Shown piece by piece: positions 33,384 through 45,226 of a stretch of DNA of 64,000 bases. The stretch is taken from assembly GCF_000003815.2 (NCBI RefSeq), contig NC_049983.1, positions 12,663,481 through 12,727,480 on the forward strand, in the 5' to 3' direction. The notes below the pieces were generated by a model. It saw nothing but the letters and a program-made list of their open reading frames with translations. It did not search any database and had not been told where the DNA came from. Position numbers and translations under genes: made by a program. This stretch comes from Branchiostoma floridae. Its lineage: Eukaryota > Chordata > Leptocardii > Amphioxiformes > Branchiostomatidae. Numbering within the stretch: position 1 is the first letter of the stretch; every line of letters starts with the position of its first letter.

Positions 33384-35243
33384 ATGCTACCCGCCATGTT
33401 CTTCCTCCTGGTGTTTCTCCTGACCAGCGGGGCTGAAGGCAGGAGCCTGACGGACCGTCCGTTCTCAGACAGCCGCGGACGGGTGTATCCTTCAGGTGAG
33501 TTCAGCCCGGCCAGGTGTACCCGCTGCACCTTTATGACGACACAGGTCTCCGCAGGACGTTACACGTACCTTCCCATATGTGTGTGCACCTGCGATCCTG
33601 TTGGCATGTCTTTTCACAGTTAACCGTTTTTATTTTGATATTCGAACGGTACTCGATGTCACGAGTATATATATCTACTTTCTTTGTGTAAAAGTTGGGA
33701 AACAATGGGAAAAGAAGCGGGATAAGCAAGGCCTCTATATGGCATTGCAGCTTTGGTAATTTCGAGAGGTAACGTTACATGTACTAACGTTGTAAGAAAT
33801 TAATCGACTATGAATTCACGAATTCGTCTTTCGGAACGGACGTAAAACGGCGTTCCCGTGTTCGAGGAGGTGCCTTGAGCACGTATGCTGCAGCCTCATT
33901 ACTAAAAAAAATACGGTGCTTACTGGCTGCAAATAAAATACCAGATGTATTTTTGGCGACGCCTCAAGGACTAGCCTAATAGTATAGTGTGCGTCCGTTT
34001 GACAAGAATTCCCAAAATTTCGTCGCCATGGCAATAGTTCTTATTGCAACACTTATCATTATTTTTATTATTATTACAATTATTATTGTTATTATTCCTT
34101 GCAGCAAGGACCACAGTGACAACTATCCCATGGACAACAACCACGCCCCACCTCCCGTGCTGGGCCTACCTAAAGTTCACCTGCCCTGACCTCGACTGTC
34201 AGGGTCATGGTTCCGTACCTCACGACTACGCCAACTGCGTGTGCGGCTTCTGCCTCTGCCCTACAGCGGATAACTACCGGCCTTGGTCATGTGAGAGTCC
34301 TACCACCATCCCGACAACCATACCCACAACCCAAACCACAACCGCCCCCACCACCACAACCACCCCATGGACAACCACGCGACCATGCTGGGCCTACCTA
34401 AAGTTCACCTGCCCTGACCTCGACTGTCAGGGTCATGGTTCCGTACCTCACGACTACGCCAACTGCGTGTGCGGCTTCTGCCTCTGCCCTACAGCGGATA
34501 ACTACCGACCGTGGTCATGTGATCCTCCTACCACCATCCCGACAACCATACCCACAACCCCGGTCCCATTCATCAGCACCACCACACCCCAGACAACCAC
34601 TCCATGGACAACCACGCGACCATGCTGGGCCTACCTAAAGTTCACCTGTCCTAATCTAGACTGTCAGGGTCATGGTTCCGTACCTCACGACTACGCCAAC
34701 TGCGTGTGCGGTTACTGCCAGTGCCCTACAGCGGACAACTACCGGCCTTGGTCATGTGATCCTCCTACCACCATCCCGACAACCATACCCACAACCGTAA
34801 CCACAACTACCCTAGTCCCTCCTACCACCACCACCAGTCACAATTGTTGGCACTACGGCTGGAAGTTTACCTGTGTCCACAAGCCTTGTGTGGACGGGAC
34901 ACCTGACGACTACGCCAACTGTAGATGTGGGGAGTGTCCAAATGGTATTACAAAAAATTGCTACGCTGAAGAATTTTTGAAGTGCCTGTCAACTTATAAA
35001 CTGTGGAGTGTCATGGCCCATGGGACTGGTGAAACATACATTTTTGGACGATTTAGAGGTCTGTAAAGCAAAGCTGACTCAAAATATTGTTTTCCTTTCT
35101 TTACAGGTCACAACTGTTACGCCTGGGACGGCACCATTATCCCTGCACATGGGCCCGTTGATGTGGACGGCGTGACTTGTCAGTGTCGCAACTCCGGATT
35201 CTCGCATTATGCCGACTGTGACCTGGGCGCCATCACTGGCTGA
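33384..35243 (+). CDS. Secreted Thr/Cys-rich mucin-like protein, copy 4 (362 aa, four Cys modules)
   Basis: Exons 33384-33495, 34105-34944 and 35107-35243, phase 1 throughout, total 1089 nt in frame. Signal peptide MLPAMFFLLVFLLTSGAE, then RSLTDRPFSDSRGRVYPS. Exon 2 (840 nt) opens TTVTTIPWTTTT and alternates Thr/Pro linkers with Cys modules: three nearly identical ones (C at 34158, 34386 and 34623) of the form CWAYLKFTCPDLDCQGHG, then YANCVCGFCLCPTADNYRPW and SC; and a fourth, divergent CWHYGWKFTC...YANCRCGECPN. Exon 3 is the family C-terminus: NCYAWDGTIIPAHGPVDV, TCQCRNSG, YADCDLGAITG. The linkers should carry dense O-glycans, so this resembles a short secreted mucin. Its single-module relatives are the three neighbouring copies. 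Confidence 0.8.
34158..34757 (+). repeat. Three near-identical coding repeats in copy 4
   Basis: Modules 34158-34292, 34386-34520 and 34623-34757 each span 135 nt and differ at only a handful of positions (for example TGCCCTGACCTC versus TGTCCTAATCTA). The Thr/Pro linkers between them differ in length. This is a recently expanded, potentially polymorphic coding repeat. Confidence 0.9.
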
Positions 35244-36886
35244 GCGATTGACTCAAGTCATGTTAGAGTTTGCGCAAAGATGACGAATGAAAATTAAATT
35301 CACAAAATTAATCTGAAAGATCTTTTGTCCTTTCTCTTTGGTCTCTTTGTTTTTCAGATTTCGCAAATATTGATAACGACAAAATTCATCATACCTTTCT
35401 AACGACTGAGAACGATTCAGTTAACCAGGTAATGAAATAATGATAAAGAATGACAATGGGCATTTTGACAAACGGTTTGTGTGAGCTTTAAACAACTATC
35501 GCTAGATGTCGTTTCAGTACCATGGCTAGCGTTATATATCTGTTGCCTTCCACGTACGCTGTGCGTTTGAGTGAGTGTGAGTCTGGCTTCAGGAGTTAAC
35601 ACCTTAAAGCCATCTGTAACTTTGAAAGAAACTCAGATCAGGCAAGTCGTCATGTGAAGTGAATTTAAAGTAAGAATTGGCGGAAGTATTGGGTCACGAA
35701 GTTCTATTTGTTTATTGATTCATTTCAGAAAGGTAGTGTTTATTTTCCAAGTGAGGCGAATTCATTGTGTATATCGGATGCAAAGCTGCAATAATTACAA
35801 AAATATTGTTACTTCTCACCAGCTCAACAGTCGGTAAAATCGATTTCGGTTGCTTTACAAAAGCACAACAAACAGCAGGCTGCCGATTTCACGCCTGGTA
35901 CGTCATCCCCGGATCAATCTCGTTATCCGTAAGAAGATTTCAGCGGGCGATGCTTTGAAGTGAACAACTGTTAATCCGCAGTTCTAGTGTATTTCGATTC
36001 CATTCTGCACTGTAGCTATTTTTGTGAGAGATTTTTGCGCGTTTGCTTTCCGGAAGTGGCATATTACAGTGAAAATCATTGGTCTCTAGCTTTCATTTTT
36101 TACTCCTGAATAGAAATACTAACCGTGTAGTACTCCACCCCTCTCATTACCACACGCACTACGCGTGAGAACGCCTCTTTCTTCCGCGGTTTTCCCTAGG
36201 AAGCGGCTTTCCCCAATAAGATTCCAGCTAATCGGCCAGAGGAGTGCGGCTGAGTTTTCCATAAGAAAACCTACTCAGGACTTCAAGGCGATTCCCGACG
36301 ATAAGTAAGAATGGAACACATCCACCCTGTGTTTCTATCTTCCTTCTCTGGGGACAGATGGGCAGCTGTGGTATTGAGACATCTCCAGCGAAGATTACAA
36401 GGCGGTGTCCTGTCAGATGTGATTGTGGTTGTTCAGTTGGTGGAAGGGCCATCAGCAGCTGGTGTTCCCCCGTCCACAGTTGCGCACCGCCCGGATGTTT
36501 ATGTTGGATGGGGGAGGAGGGCGGTACTGGAGAGAACAAGGCGCTACCGCCGTTAACAGCAAAGAAAATCACAGTGAACGGTGAATTAATAGATGAGGGC
36601 GCCGCAAGTTCATAGTGCTTCCTGGTGGAGGGACGGAACACGGCAGGGATAACTTCCGATAAAGTGAGAAAGATCCGGAAAGGGATGAAGACAAGAAGAA
36701 CGAAAACATTTTCATGTGCATGAATCAAGAGTGGTGATTGTTTGTACATCAAAGCATGTGAAACTCTTCTGTGTTGACCTACTTTTTCATTCACTTTTTT
36801 TCACTTACAAATTGATTACCCGTATAACCAACCACTGAACGAGTGCGTCATTTGTACAAGCGTTGAAATCTTTTTATACTGGAAGA

Positions 36887-37033
36887 TACTGTAAATGCAG
36901 AAATGTTCGCGGTGGATTAATATTCGCGGTTTTCGCGGCGACCACTTCACCGCGAACTTAAATCCACCGCGAAAAGTCATTTCTCCCGCTACCGCGAAAT
37001 TAAATCCCCGCGAACTTTAATGCATTTACAGTA
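36887..37033. mobile_element. Hairpin MITE, TTCGCGG family, intact
   Basis: Ends TACTGTAAATGCA / TGCATTTACAGTA enclose GTTCGCGGTGGATTAATATT on one side and ACCGCGAAATTAAATCCCCG on the other, so the 147 bp folds into one long hairpin. Same family as 21380-22532. Confidence 0.85.
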
Positions 37034-37905
37034 TTACCGCCCGAATACATTGCACATCTAAATCATATGGAGAACTGTAGAGAGGACCCGGGTACCCTCA
37101 AAAACTCCCCTTGCGGATGTTGACGGCACTTCACCTAACAGTTTCGTTGCTGTTGTACCTGTCGGTCTAACTTTGACGACAAGTTATTGGCCCTATTTGG
37201 CCAATTTTACCATTTTTTTTTTACTAATTTTAGTAAGCAAAGAAGTCCCCTTCCTAAATTCGTGTAAAACTAATTCGCAAAATGTTTCAAAATATGATAT
37301 CAAATTTTGTCAAAAGATGGTATCCGCTGGGTATGAAACAGCATATTTCTTCACGGCCTGCTATTACGGCTCATGCAGTCATGGCGGAAAAGGCAGTGTC
37401 TACGTATGAAATCCTCAAATATATGTTAAGTTAGTCCTAGTAGTAGGGAGGGGAAAATAGCATTGAGGAATGAATCATAATATCCAAACCTAATACATGT
37501 ATATAGCTCGCGAGTCTCTTCGCCCGCTTGGTCTTACGAAAATAGAGACTCCTGCTACAAGCGTAAGAGCACGAAGAGACTCGGCAGATATGATAGGCCA
37601 GGATACCAGACCAGAAAATTCCTCTGCTCCAGCTCCCGACATCTGCTTGACGATTACCCATGCATATCCCGTAGGTGTTGTTACTATGCCCGGTACGTTG
37701 TCAGTGGTACCTCTGGGCGGCACGAGTGACAAGTCTGTGTGAAACTGGCCCGGGGAGACAGGGCGTCTGGTTCCCAATTTCACGCTCCAGCCCCGTAGGC
37801 AGGGGAAAAGGTGTGAATTTTGGCGCCAATTCTGCTCGATTGCCGACGCAGACAAAACTTGTCTTGCAATAAACAACCCAGTGTTAATTGGTGTTTTTCT
37901 TTCAA

Positions 37906-38005
37906 NNNNNNNNNNNNNNNNNNNNNNNNNNNNNNNNNNNNNNNNNNNNNNNNNNNNNNNNNNNNNNNNNNNNNNNNNNNNNNNNNNNNNNNNNNNNNNN
38001 NNNNN
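37906..38005. other. Assembly gap (100 N)
   Basis: Undetermined bases of unknown true length in intergenic sequence. Confidence 1.
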
Positions 38006-38311
38006 GATAAACATCAGTAACTCCATGTTGCTCGTTGATATTATTGTCTGAATACGTTTTCAGATGAAAGAATTGGAGAAAATCGTTATGTTTGATCAAA
38101 ACTACACAACAAAAGGAAAAGGAAATAGAAAGTTTAGAAACGATAATCCATCACAACAGAAGAAAATATGTATTTTCAGACGAATGTTCTTTTCGCTTGC
38201 AACAGTCTTCTCAAAAGGTGCAAACTTCACTTATCTGTGACTTTTGAACTATAAAAATAGGCGCGTAAGAAAAAATATATAGCACAGTTTGTTTACAAAA
38301 CAATCCAGAAT

Positions 38312-38345
38312 CATACAATACAATACAATACAATACAATACAATT
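38312..38345. repeat. (ATACA)n microsatellite
   Basis: About six perfect pentamer repeats. Confidence 0.95.
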
Positions 38346-39860
38346 GATATTAGGAAATGGGCAAGAAATGAAACGTTAGAAAGAACAATCGGAGAAAAGG
38401 AGACTTGTCACTGACCTGGCCCCATGTCTTGTCTCCGTCCCTGACATTCGCACTTGTCTAATGTAGAGTCAATAAACGAAACAATTGTCACAGACACAAC
38501 AGTTAGACATTCAGTTTACATGTGATCTGTGGTGTTGACAAGTGTGCCAAGTCCTCTTGCGTCAAGAAGTCATCTGAATACGTCACTTGCTACGTAGACA
38601 AGTCTCAACTTTATAAACAATGACTCCGATTTTAAATCTACCATCTCAACTCATCGACTGTGAGCCTTACGCCTTTTGGAATTGATTAAGAGTTCATCTC
38701 GGTCAAAACCCAAGAGTTACGCGCAACTCCTTGAGCCCTGTGTGAGAGCCAGACTACGTGTTGTGGTCATCAGCTGCTTCTAATTTTACTGGCGTGCCTT
38801 TTTTGCAGCCAAGCCAAATAGGAACAGGCGTTTGGGCTCAAAATACTAGAGGGAAATGTGACGGCGTTTTGTTTTTCCTATAAAAACAACGTTTCCAAAA
38901 TTGACCTTTACACTGTCAGTCATATCTACATCCGTGCAAAATAAATAAATTTGTGTAGCTACTGTTCTGTCCTCTTCTGTAAAGAAAAACGAAAGAGAGG
39001 CAATTTGTGTAGGACACTTGGGTCAAGACAGTGCACATTTTTTTGTCCAAAGGACCCATCTGTCTGTGTGTGTATTCTGTCAAATTGTGACAGGCGCAAT
39101 TAGTGGTTCACACCTATTTTCCCTGTGATGGAAACGACGAAGCCAGTTTCCCATGGCTTGTCGCGCATACGAAAACCTTCAAAGTCCCCGCCTGCCGGAA
39201 GTTCCCATCACCACGACTTCCCATCTTATCAACCCTACAAGTTCAACTGAGTGGAATCTTCCACCACCATTGCAGGGCAATGTTGTTACAGATATGGAAT
39301 AGACCATGATGTTTGGAGGGGTGGAGAATAACTTTTGGCTTGATAGCCAATAGGGAGGAGACAGGAGACGTCCCTGCCTGTGTGGATTTGCCCTGGCGGA
39401 GCTTCAAAGGGTCTAGCCGGCGGGGTGCGCGAGCTGAGCCGGGCCTGGGGCGATTTTATTTCCATTCCTGTGTTTTCCTAGGCCGAACAAGGAACTGGGT
39501 TCGCGTCTTTCCAAGCTGAACGTCTCACACGCGCAGTTTTGGGTCTCAGAATTTCGTCGGATTGCCGCGGACCTATCGAGGGATTGTGTGAGTGATCTTG
39601 GCGACGATCCCGCAGCTTTCACCCCGTCTGTGCGGCAGATTGTGGTGCTAGGGGTCAGGCCAGACGGCCCGTGACTGAGACCGTGGATCCGCTAGCTGTC
39701 CTGGGGATCAGCCCTCTCTTTACTCTCGGCTCTGGCCCAGACCAGCCCTGTAAACACAGTGCAGTCAGCATTTCGGAGTTTATCAGGAAGTTTGGGGCTC
39801 ATTGATTAGTGTGAGCAACAGGTCAGTGCTGAGCCACAGTATTATCGAGGACGGGCCTAC

Positions 39861-39866
39861 TATAAA
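39861..39866 (+). promoter_or_regulatory. Possible TATA box of the long PDZRN transcript
   Basis: TATAAA about 100 bases upstream of the ATG at 39965, within a moderately GC-rich leader (39400-39964). The match may be accidental. Confidence 0.3.
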
Positions 39867-39964
39867 CTAGGACTGTGTGTTTTGGAGGACGCTTACCGGC
39901 TCTTTCTGATTGTACTGTCCTGACGATGTTTGCCGTATACTAACGTGGAGATAGGAGTTTCGGC

Positions 39965-40693
39965 ATGGGGATTGATGCCCGTCGCTTTTCAGGGCCTGTG
40001 TCGCCCGACTTGCTGTGTTCTCTGTGTGGAGGAGTTTTGCAGGACCCGCTAGCTACACCGTGCGGACATGTCTTCTGTGCGGGGTGCGTGCTGCCCTGGG
40101 TGGAACTACGCGCCTGTTGCCCGTTCCTCGGGGGAGAGAATGTGGCGTGCGGCGCGACCATCCCGTCTGTTCGGGACCTGCACCACGTCCTCCCCCTTCG
40201 CAGCCTGGTCCTCTCCCTCCCCGTGCTGTGCGACCACGACGGGCGGGGCTGCGAGACGGTGGTGCCGCTGAGGGAACTTGGATCGCACCTTGACCGATGT
40301 GACTACACCCCCGTGCCCTGCCGTAACCCCGGCTGCAGGGAGATGGTCAACTGCAAGGATCACGACCAACACCAGCGCGAGCTGTGCCCCTTCCGACCCG
40401 CAGGAGTCTGCCAACAAGGATGTGGCCTTACCCTCACCCACAAAGACGCTTCGTCTACAGAACACGACTGTATCAAAGCCTTACAAAATCTGGTCTCCTC
40501 CCTGCAGCTAAAGCTCTCCAGGGCCGATCAGGACGACAAGAAACGTGCTGTTCGATTCTCCAAGCGAGAGAAAGCCTTGCTGGCCCAGATCGCCACTCTC
40601 CAGAGCGAGATCCACATGCAAGCCCTGAGATTTCAGAAGAAAATCACGGACTACAGGGCACAGATCGACTACTTTACCAGAAGGAATTGGCAG
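39965..40693 (+). CDS. PDZRN: PDZRN3/4-like E3 ubiquitin ligase, exon 1 (RING and TRAF zinc fingers)
   Basis: First coding exon, 243 codons, ending NWQ at a CAG|GTATGT donor in phase 0. N-terminus MGIDARRFSGPVSPDLLC; vertebrate PDZRN proteins also start MG-x-F/L-D-x-x-R-F. The RING runs from C18-x2-C21 through C33-G-H35, C38-x2-C41 and W45 to C52-P. The last zinc pair is unusual: C52 and the next Cys, C62, are ten apart, where C-P-x-x-C is normal. TRAF-type zinc-finger Cys/His follow at about 90-165 (LDRCDYTPVPCRNPGC, CKDHDQHQRELCPF, CQQGCG). A Lys/Arg-rich coiled coil spans about 170-240. Vertebrate orthologues ubiquitinate cell-surface and Wnt-pathway proteins, including MuSK at the neuromuscular junction. 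Exon order and split points match the vertebrate genes. Confidence 0.93.
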
Positions 40694-42552
40694 GTATGTC
40701 AATGAATGGGGTGGGGGGCTGAAACAATAGTATCTATTGTTTTGTGCTACCCTGTCATTTACACAGGTCCCAAGGTGAGGTCGTGACCCGTCACCTGGTG
40801 GCCTGTTGTTGTATGGCCACAGAGCGTGTGCGCCAGTTGTTGGCCATTTAAATCCTTTTGTTGTAATGTTCACAAAACACATAGCCTGGGGAATAAAGCG
40901 TGTATTTCTTTATTTCAGAATGCTCTTTAACATCTCCATAAAAACACACACATCTGAAGTGTAACATTAGGCCAGTTGTCATTTATCTAGTTGCCTTCCC
41001 TTATCAGAGGTGAGATATCTGCATTGCCTAGGGCTGGTATCTTGTTGATAGGACATTTATGTAGTTTCCCACTTTAAATGCCCCACGCAACGTTGTTTAT
41101 CTCGGTAACTCGCTGTAAATATTTGCAAACTCTGCAAACAATTCTTTTCTTGACCAGCTTTCTCAGAAAGCACAAATGATTTTCAAAACAGTGGAAAATG
41201 CCGACTTCAGAATCTTTCCAAAAGAAGGTGCATGGGTGTTTGGTTGGTACTTCCTGTTCTGAGGGGGTAGACATGCCCTCTAAACAGGGGGTGTTGTTTT
41301 AGGTTTCAATCCCAGACTTCAAAGATACCTGCCCCCTTTTTACTTGCCTCCCACTGTTGACAAAGATCCAATTAATTCTGTTACTCCAATGAGGACAAGG
41401 TTTACATAGGAAATTTCATAACAGAACACAACAAGCACAACTGCCCTGCCCTTTAGTTCAAGGTACCCCACTGTGGGTTAGACAAACAGATGAAAGTTTT
41501 CTGGCATACATGGGGGGTTCATGAGCAAGCCTCCTTTCTTTCGTTTACCTATTTTACACATGAGTGTAATCTGTTATGAACAAACTAGATAATTTTTAGA
41601 CGGTTGAAGACGGTAAAAACTTTACGGTGATTTCTGTTTTCATGTCAGCTTTTTTTTGTCTGCTGTAGTTCAGGTTGCCTTTCAAACTAGATCCCCCCTG
41701 CAAAGCGGAAAATGCCAGCCATGTGACATGTCTCTCTCTGGACCAAACATGTCACATTCACTGTCTGGCTTTGTCATGTTCATCCAGGGGTTTTCAAACT
41801 TTTTTTTTTCAATCCACAAAATTTGCCCAATTGGTTGCACCAAAAATCCAGGCACATGTCATCCCCTAAATGCTCATATGTTGGCACATGTACTAACAGA
41901 ATGTGGTCTGTCACTACCACAGAATGCCTATTTTTGTGCTTCCATGCTCCATTAGTTCTCTAGGTTTGTTAGAAAATCTCACTGACCCTGGTTGCGTGTA
42001 TGTAGAGAACTACTTTTGAACATCTGTTGATATGTCTGCAGCTGTTAGGTGTTCAGGGACAAAGCCTGTCCCACTGTGCTTCTCTGTCCCAAGCTCACTT
42101 GGCTCCAATAGTTTGTTAGTACACATGATTCCGAGTGTCCGACATTCCTTATTGAGTTTCGCAAGCATCTTGGTAAGTTTCGAAATGTGGGGGGACAATT
42201 ACTGGCAAGAAACTATTGCAATTTCGACGGAAAGCATGGACACTTTTAATGCCATCCTTTGAAGTCATTAGTGGGATGAATTCTACTGTCAATCTTTAGA
42301 TAATCAGATTATTTTTAGGAGTCTGCTATGCTATTTCTGTCATTACAACTATTGATGGACCTTTAAGTTATAGACTCCTTGCTGGCACCTGTGGTAACCA
42401 ATAACCTATGATGCACACCACTTGACACCCCACATGCACTCTAAGCAGCACAATAATCACAAGTACATTATTACTTATGATATGTTATGGAGGTTGTCAT
42501 TAAGTTTTTGCTGTTTAAGATTGTTTTATGAATTTTTGTTGTGTTTTCGTAG
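40694..42552. other. PDZRN intron 1
   Basis: 1.9 kb bounded by GTATGT and TTTTCGTAG. No additional exon or clear repeat was recognised. Confidence 0.6.
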
Positions 42553-42633
42553 CCTGGAGAGGAACAACGACTTACAGTGATCCTGGAGCGAGTGGAAGGC
42601 ATGCTGGGATTTAACATCATGGGAGGAAATGTG
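42553..42633 (+). CDS. PDZRN: PDZRN exon 2 (start of PDZ1)
   Basis: 27 codons in phase 0 between TTTTCGTAG and GTAGGT. It encodes PGEEQRLTVILERVEGMLGF then NIMGGNV, covering the first beta strand and the carboxylate-binding loop (LGFNI) of the first PDZ domain. The donor could be three bases earlier (AAT|GTGGTA) without changing frame. Confidence 0.9.
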
Positions 42634-45124
42634 GTAGGTGTGCAGGAGTGATGCCTGGAAAAGGGTATATGAACTCAACAAAAATGAGATCCTAGTGTTG
42701 TATCTTACCAGTTTGTGGTCTCATATATTATGGTGTACTTCAAACCTTAAAGTAATGATTCCACAAGTGTATCTTAGTCTGAACTACCAATCTCTTGGAA
42801 TGATGAAGGCTATTTAAAACAGCAAATCAGGTGTAATAGACACAGCTGATTTTTGTCTTTAGATGAATATGTTTAAATCCTCTGTGATGTTTCCATAGCA
42901 AGGAGGTCAGGGGGTGACAGTGGCTGTGTTAAGTAATTACTACTGGGAGTGATCATTCCTTCATCATGCAAATCACCTCCCATTTTCCCCCTCTTCATCT
43001 GGCTGAAGTCTATTTCCTTTTCAATGTACCGAGAAGAATAGGCCACATTTCCACTATTACCATTTCATTCAATTAGAATTAGCTGTATTGAAGCCCAATT
43101 TCATCATGCTGTGAATGGGTGATGTCACAAAAGACCTGGCTGGATAATTGTTTTCATGGTCTCTTCTATAATCAATTGTGTTAGATTGTCTGGTTTGTAG
43201 TGGTATTCTTATAAAAAGCTACCATTTTGATAAAACTTGAGGTTTGAAACAGTAAGTAAGGAATGAAATTCTTCTTGGACAGTGCTTTGTACAAATTGTC
43301 TGCCTTTGTGAAAATCTGACCGAACAAAGAAAGGATTTATAGTCAGAAGCTCTTTTTGTGCTACCTCCAAAGAACACCTTTGTCTTGCTCCATTTAAATC
43401 TGAAGTGTTTTTTGGAGTTGTAAGCTGTGGGTATGTATACAGGACACTCTTCGTTTTTCATGGGACGAATACAATGGCTCCATAATTGGGCCACTAACAT
43501 AAAAGTGGCAGGAAAGTTTGGAAAAATAAATGTTTTTTTTTTACTAAAGGAAATAATGTCATGCATTGGTTTTATTTTTCTAAATAATGTGTGTAGTTCA
43601 GAGTATGTAGGTCATTTTTTTTTCGCAGGTTGCAAGTTTGGGTCTTCTAGAACACTCCACATGCTGAACCTTTCTGTGAAAACATAAACTGTCTTCAAAA
43701 AAGCTCACTTACTTTACAACAACTGGAGCAAGGATGTCTTTGTATAATAGAAACAAACCATTTCTGGTGGAAACACTTGACATACTTTTGAGAATCATAT
43801 TGTATGTAGGTAAAGAGACAAATTCATCATTTTGCACTATACTACAACGCACTAGTCAAGAGGTAGCCTGAGTATCATCCGTATTCTACCGGGGCTCCTT
43901 ACACTCGCTACCCCTATTTTTTTAGGGAAGTGAGTGTAGGGAACCCCGGTAGAAATAGGATGGTACCCAGGCTAGTCAAGAGGTATTTGATAGGAAAGCT
44001 GTTGTTTCCTTTGGAGAAAAGTGTGCAACAGGAGACTACGAGGGAAATGCTTGTCTCTCAAACTTGAGAAAACATCTCAACTGTACGGACTATGAAAGTA
44101 AAAAAGGAAGGAAGTCATGTCATACTTGGTATGTGGCATTTCCCCTACTGGGCATGGAGTAACAATAACTCCTGAAACACCACTGCAAACTTGAATTTCC
44201 CCCAATGCCTTCCATCCAAACAGCCAGAGGAGATCTAATAATTTGTAAAAACTGAAGCACTTTGATTATCTACCCTTCCATCAGCAGAAGGTAGATCTTG
44301 GACTAATATTTTTTTGTCCAAAAAGTTTATTATGGCTACATAGTGACTACAGGTAGTCTTGGCAGCAGTGCAAAAACTCCAACCTTAGGTGAAGTGGGTA
44401 ATCAGCTGAAATGACTCCGTCCTTCTAAGTGGACTTAAGTGACTCTTACAAGGTCAAAGTCAAATATTGCTGCTCAATTTTTCATACTCCAATGCCAAAT
44501 CCAAGCAATACGTGTTCAAGGGTGGGTAGTGGGAGCTTGCACTACTACCAGTTTAAAACTTTTATTTAGTCTGGAGCTTAAACAAAAAATACAGTCCTGG
44601 TTGAGTAGGCATTTGGTATGATGGCACCTTAGCAACCATGTTTACTGGTAGTTCCCATTTACAATAAGTATAACTTAGTTATCTTTGCTTTCAATGTGTA
44701 GTTCACTATTGAATGCTAATTAGAGTACAATAACCTAGAAACTGATAGTAATACACTGTATCTTATATTGCTGTTTATATACTTTTCAAATGGAGTTTGG
44801 GTTAGCTGGTGAATGGTCCTTTGACAACGATACAAAGTTTCCAGTAAATATTGCAGTTATCATATACCTCAAACTGGAAAAATACAGCAATAAACTCATG
44901 AAATGTTAAACCTACTACTGGTAGCAGAATCAAGCTCTTATTTTATCATTAGTCTCTGTCAGATAATTGATTGGATATCATTTATGATGCAGTAAGGAGA
45001 AATCTATCAATACTATATTTATGAAATACTACTTTGCCCCTCCCCTCTAGAATTGTAGGATGAGATCATGTTCTACTGCAGTGTTATGGTCTGTTCTAGT
45101 AAGCTAACTGTTTCTTCCTTACAG
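42634..45124. other. PDZRN intron 2, with a hairpin element
   Basis: 2.5 kb without a supported exon. The palindromic insert 43866-43971 lies here. Confidence 0.6.
43866..43971. mobile_element. Palindromic 106-bp element with a 14-bp target duplication
   Basis: The insert reads GCCTGAGTATCATCC...CTACCGGGGCTCC and ends with the near-inverse GGAACCCCGGTAG...GGATGGTACCCAGG, folding into one hairpin. It is flanked on both sides by CTAGTCAAGAGGTA (43852-43865 and 43972-43985), a perfect 14-bp direct repeat. Confidence 0.85.
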
Positions 45125-45226
45125 GGAGATGGGATTTCTTCGGAGGGCATCTACGTGTCACGAATCGTGGAGAAGGGTCCGGCAGACGAGCAGGGGAAGC
45201 TGCGAATCCATGATCGCATCATGCAG
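45125..45226 (+). CDS. PDZRN: PDZRN exon 3 (PDZ1 continued)
   Basis: 34 codons, phase 0, between CCTTACAG and GTATGT. It encodes [20 protein letters not shown], then [14 protein letters not shown]. The [10 protein letters not shown] and GPA...IHDRI blocks are those of vertebrate PDZRN PDZ1, where the next exon starts V-N-G. That next exon was not found in the remaining window and is presumably beyond 64000. Confidence 0.92.

Larger units (their letters stand above)
35244..39400. other. Intergenic region between the small-gene array and PDZRN
   Basis: No supported exon. A 188-codon minus frame at 36228-36794 shows no domain or splice context. The hairpin MITE at 36887-37033, an (ATACA)n run at 38312-38345 and the gap at 37906-38005 lie here. 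Confidence 0.55.

Noticed and set aside
36228-36794. A 188-codon minus-strand gene
   Set aside because: No domain, signal peptide, splice partners or repeat-free homology cue; composition is not coding-like.
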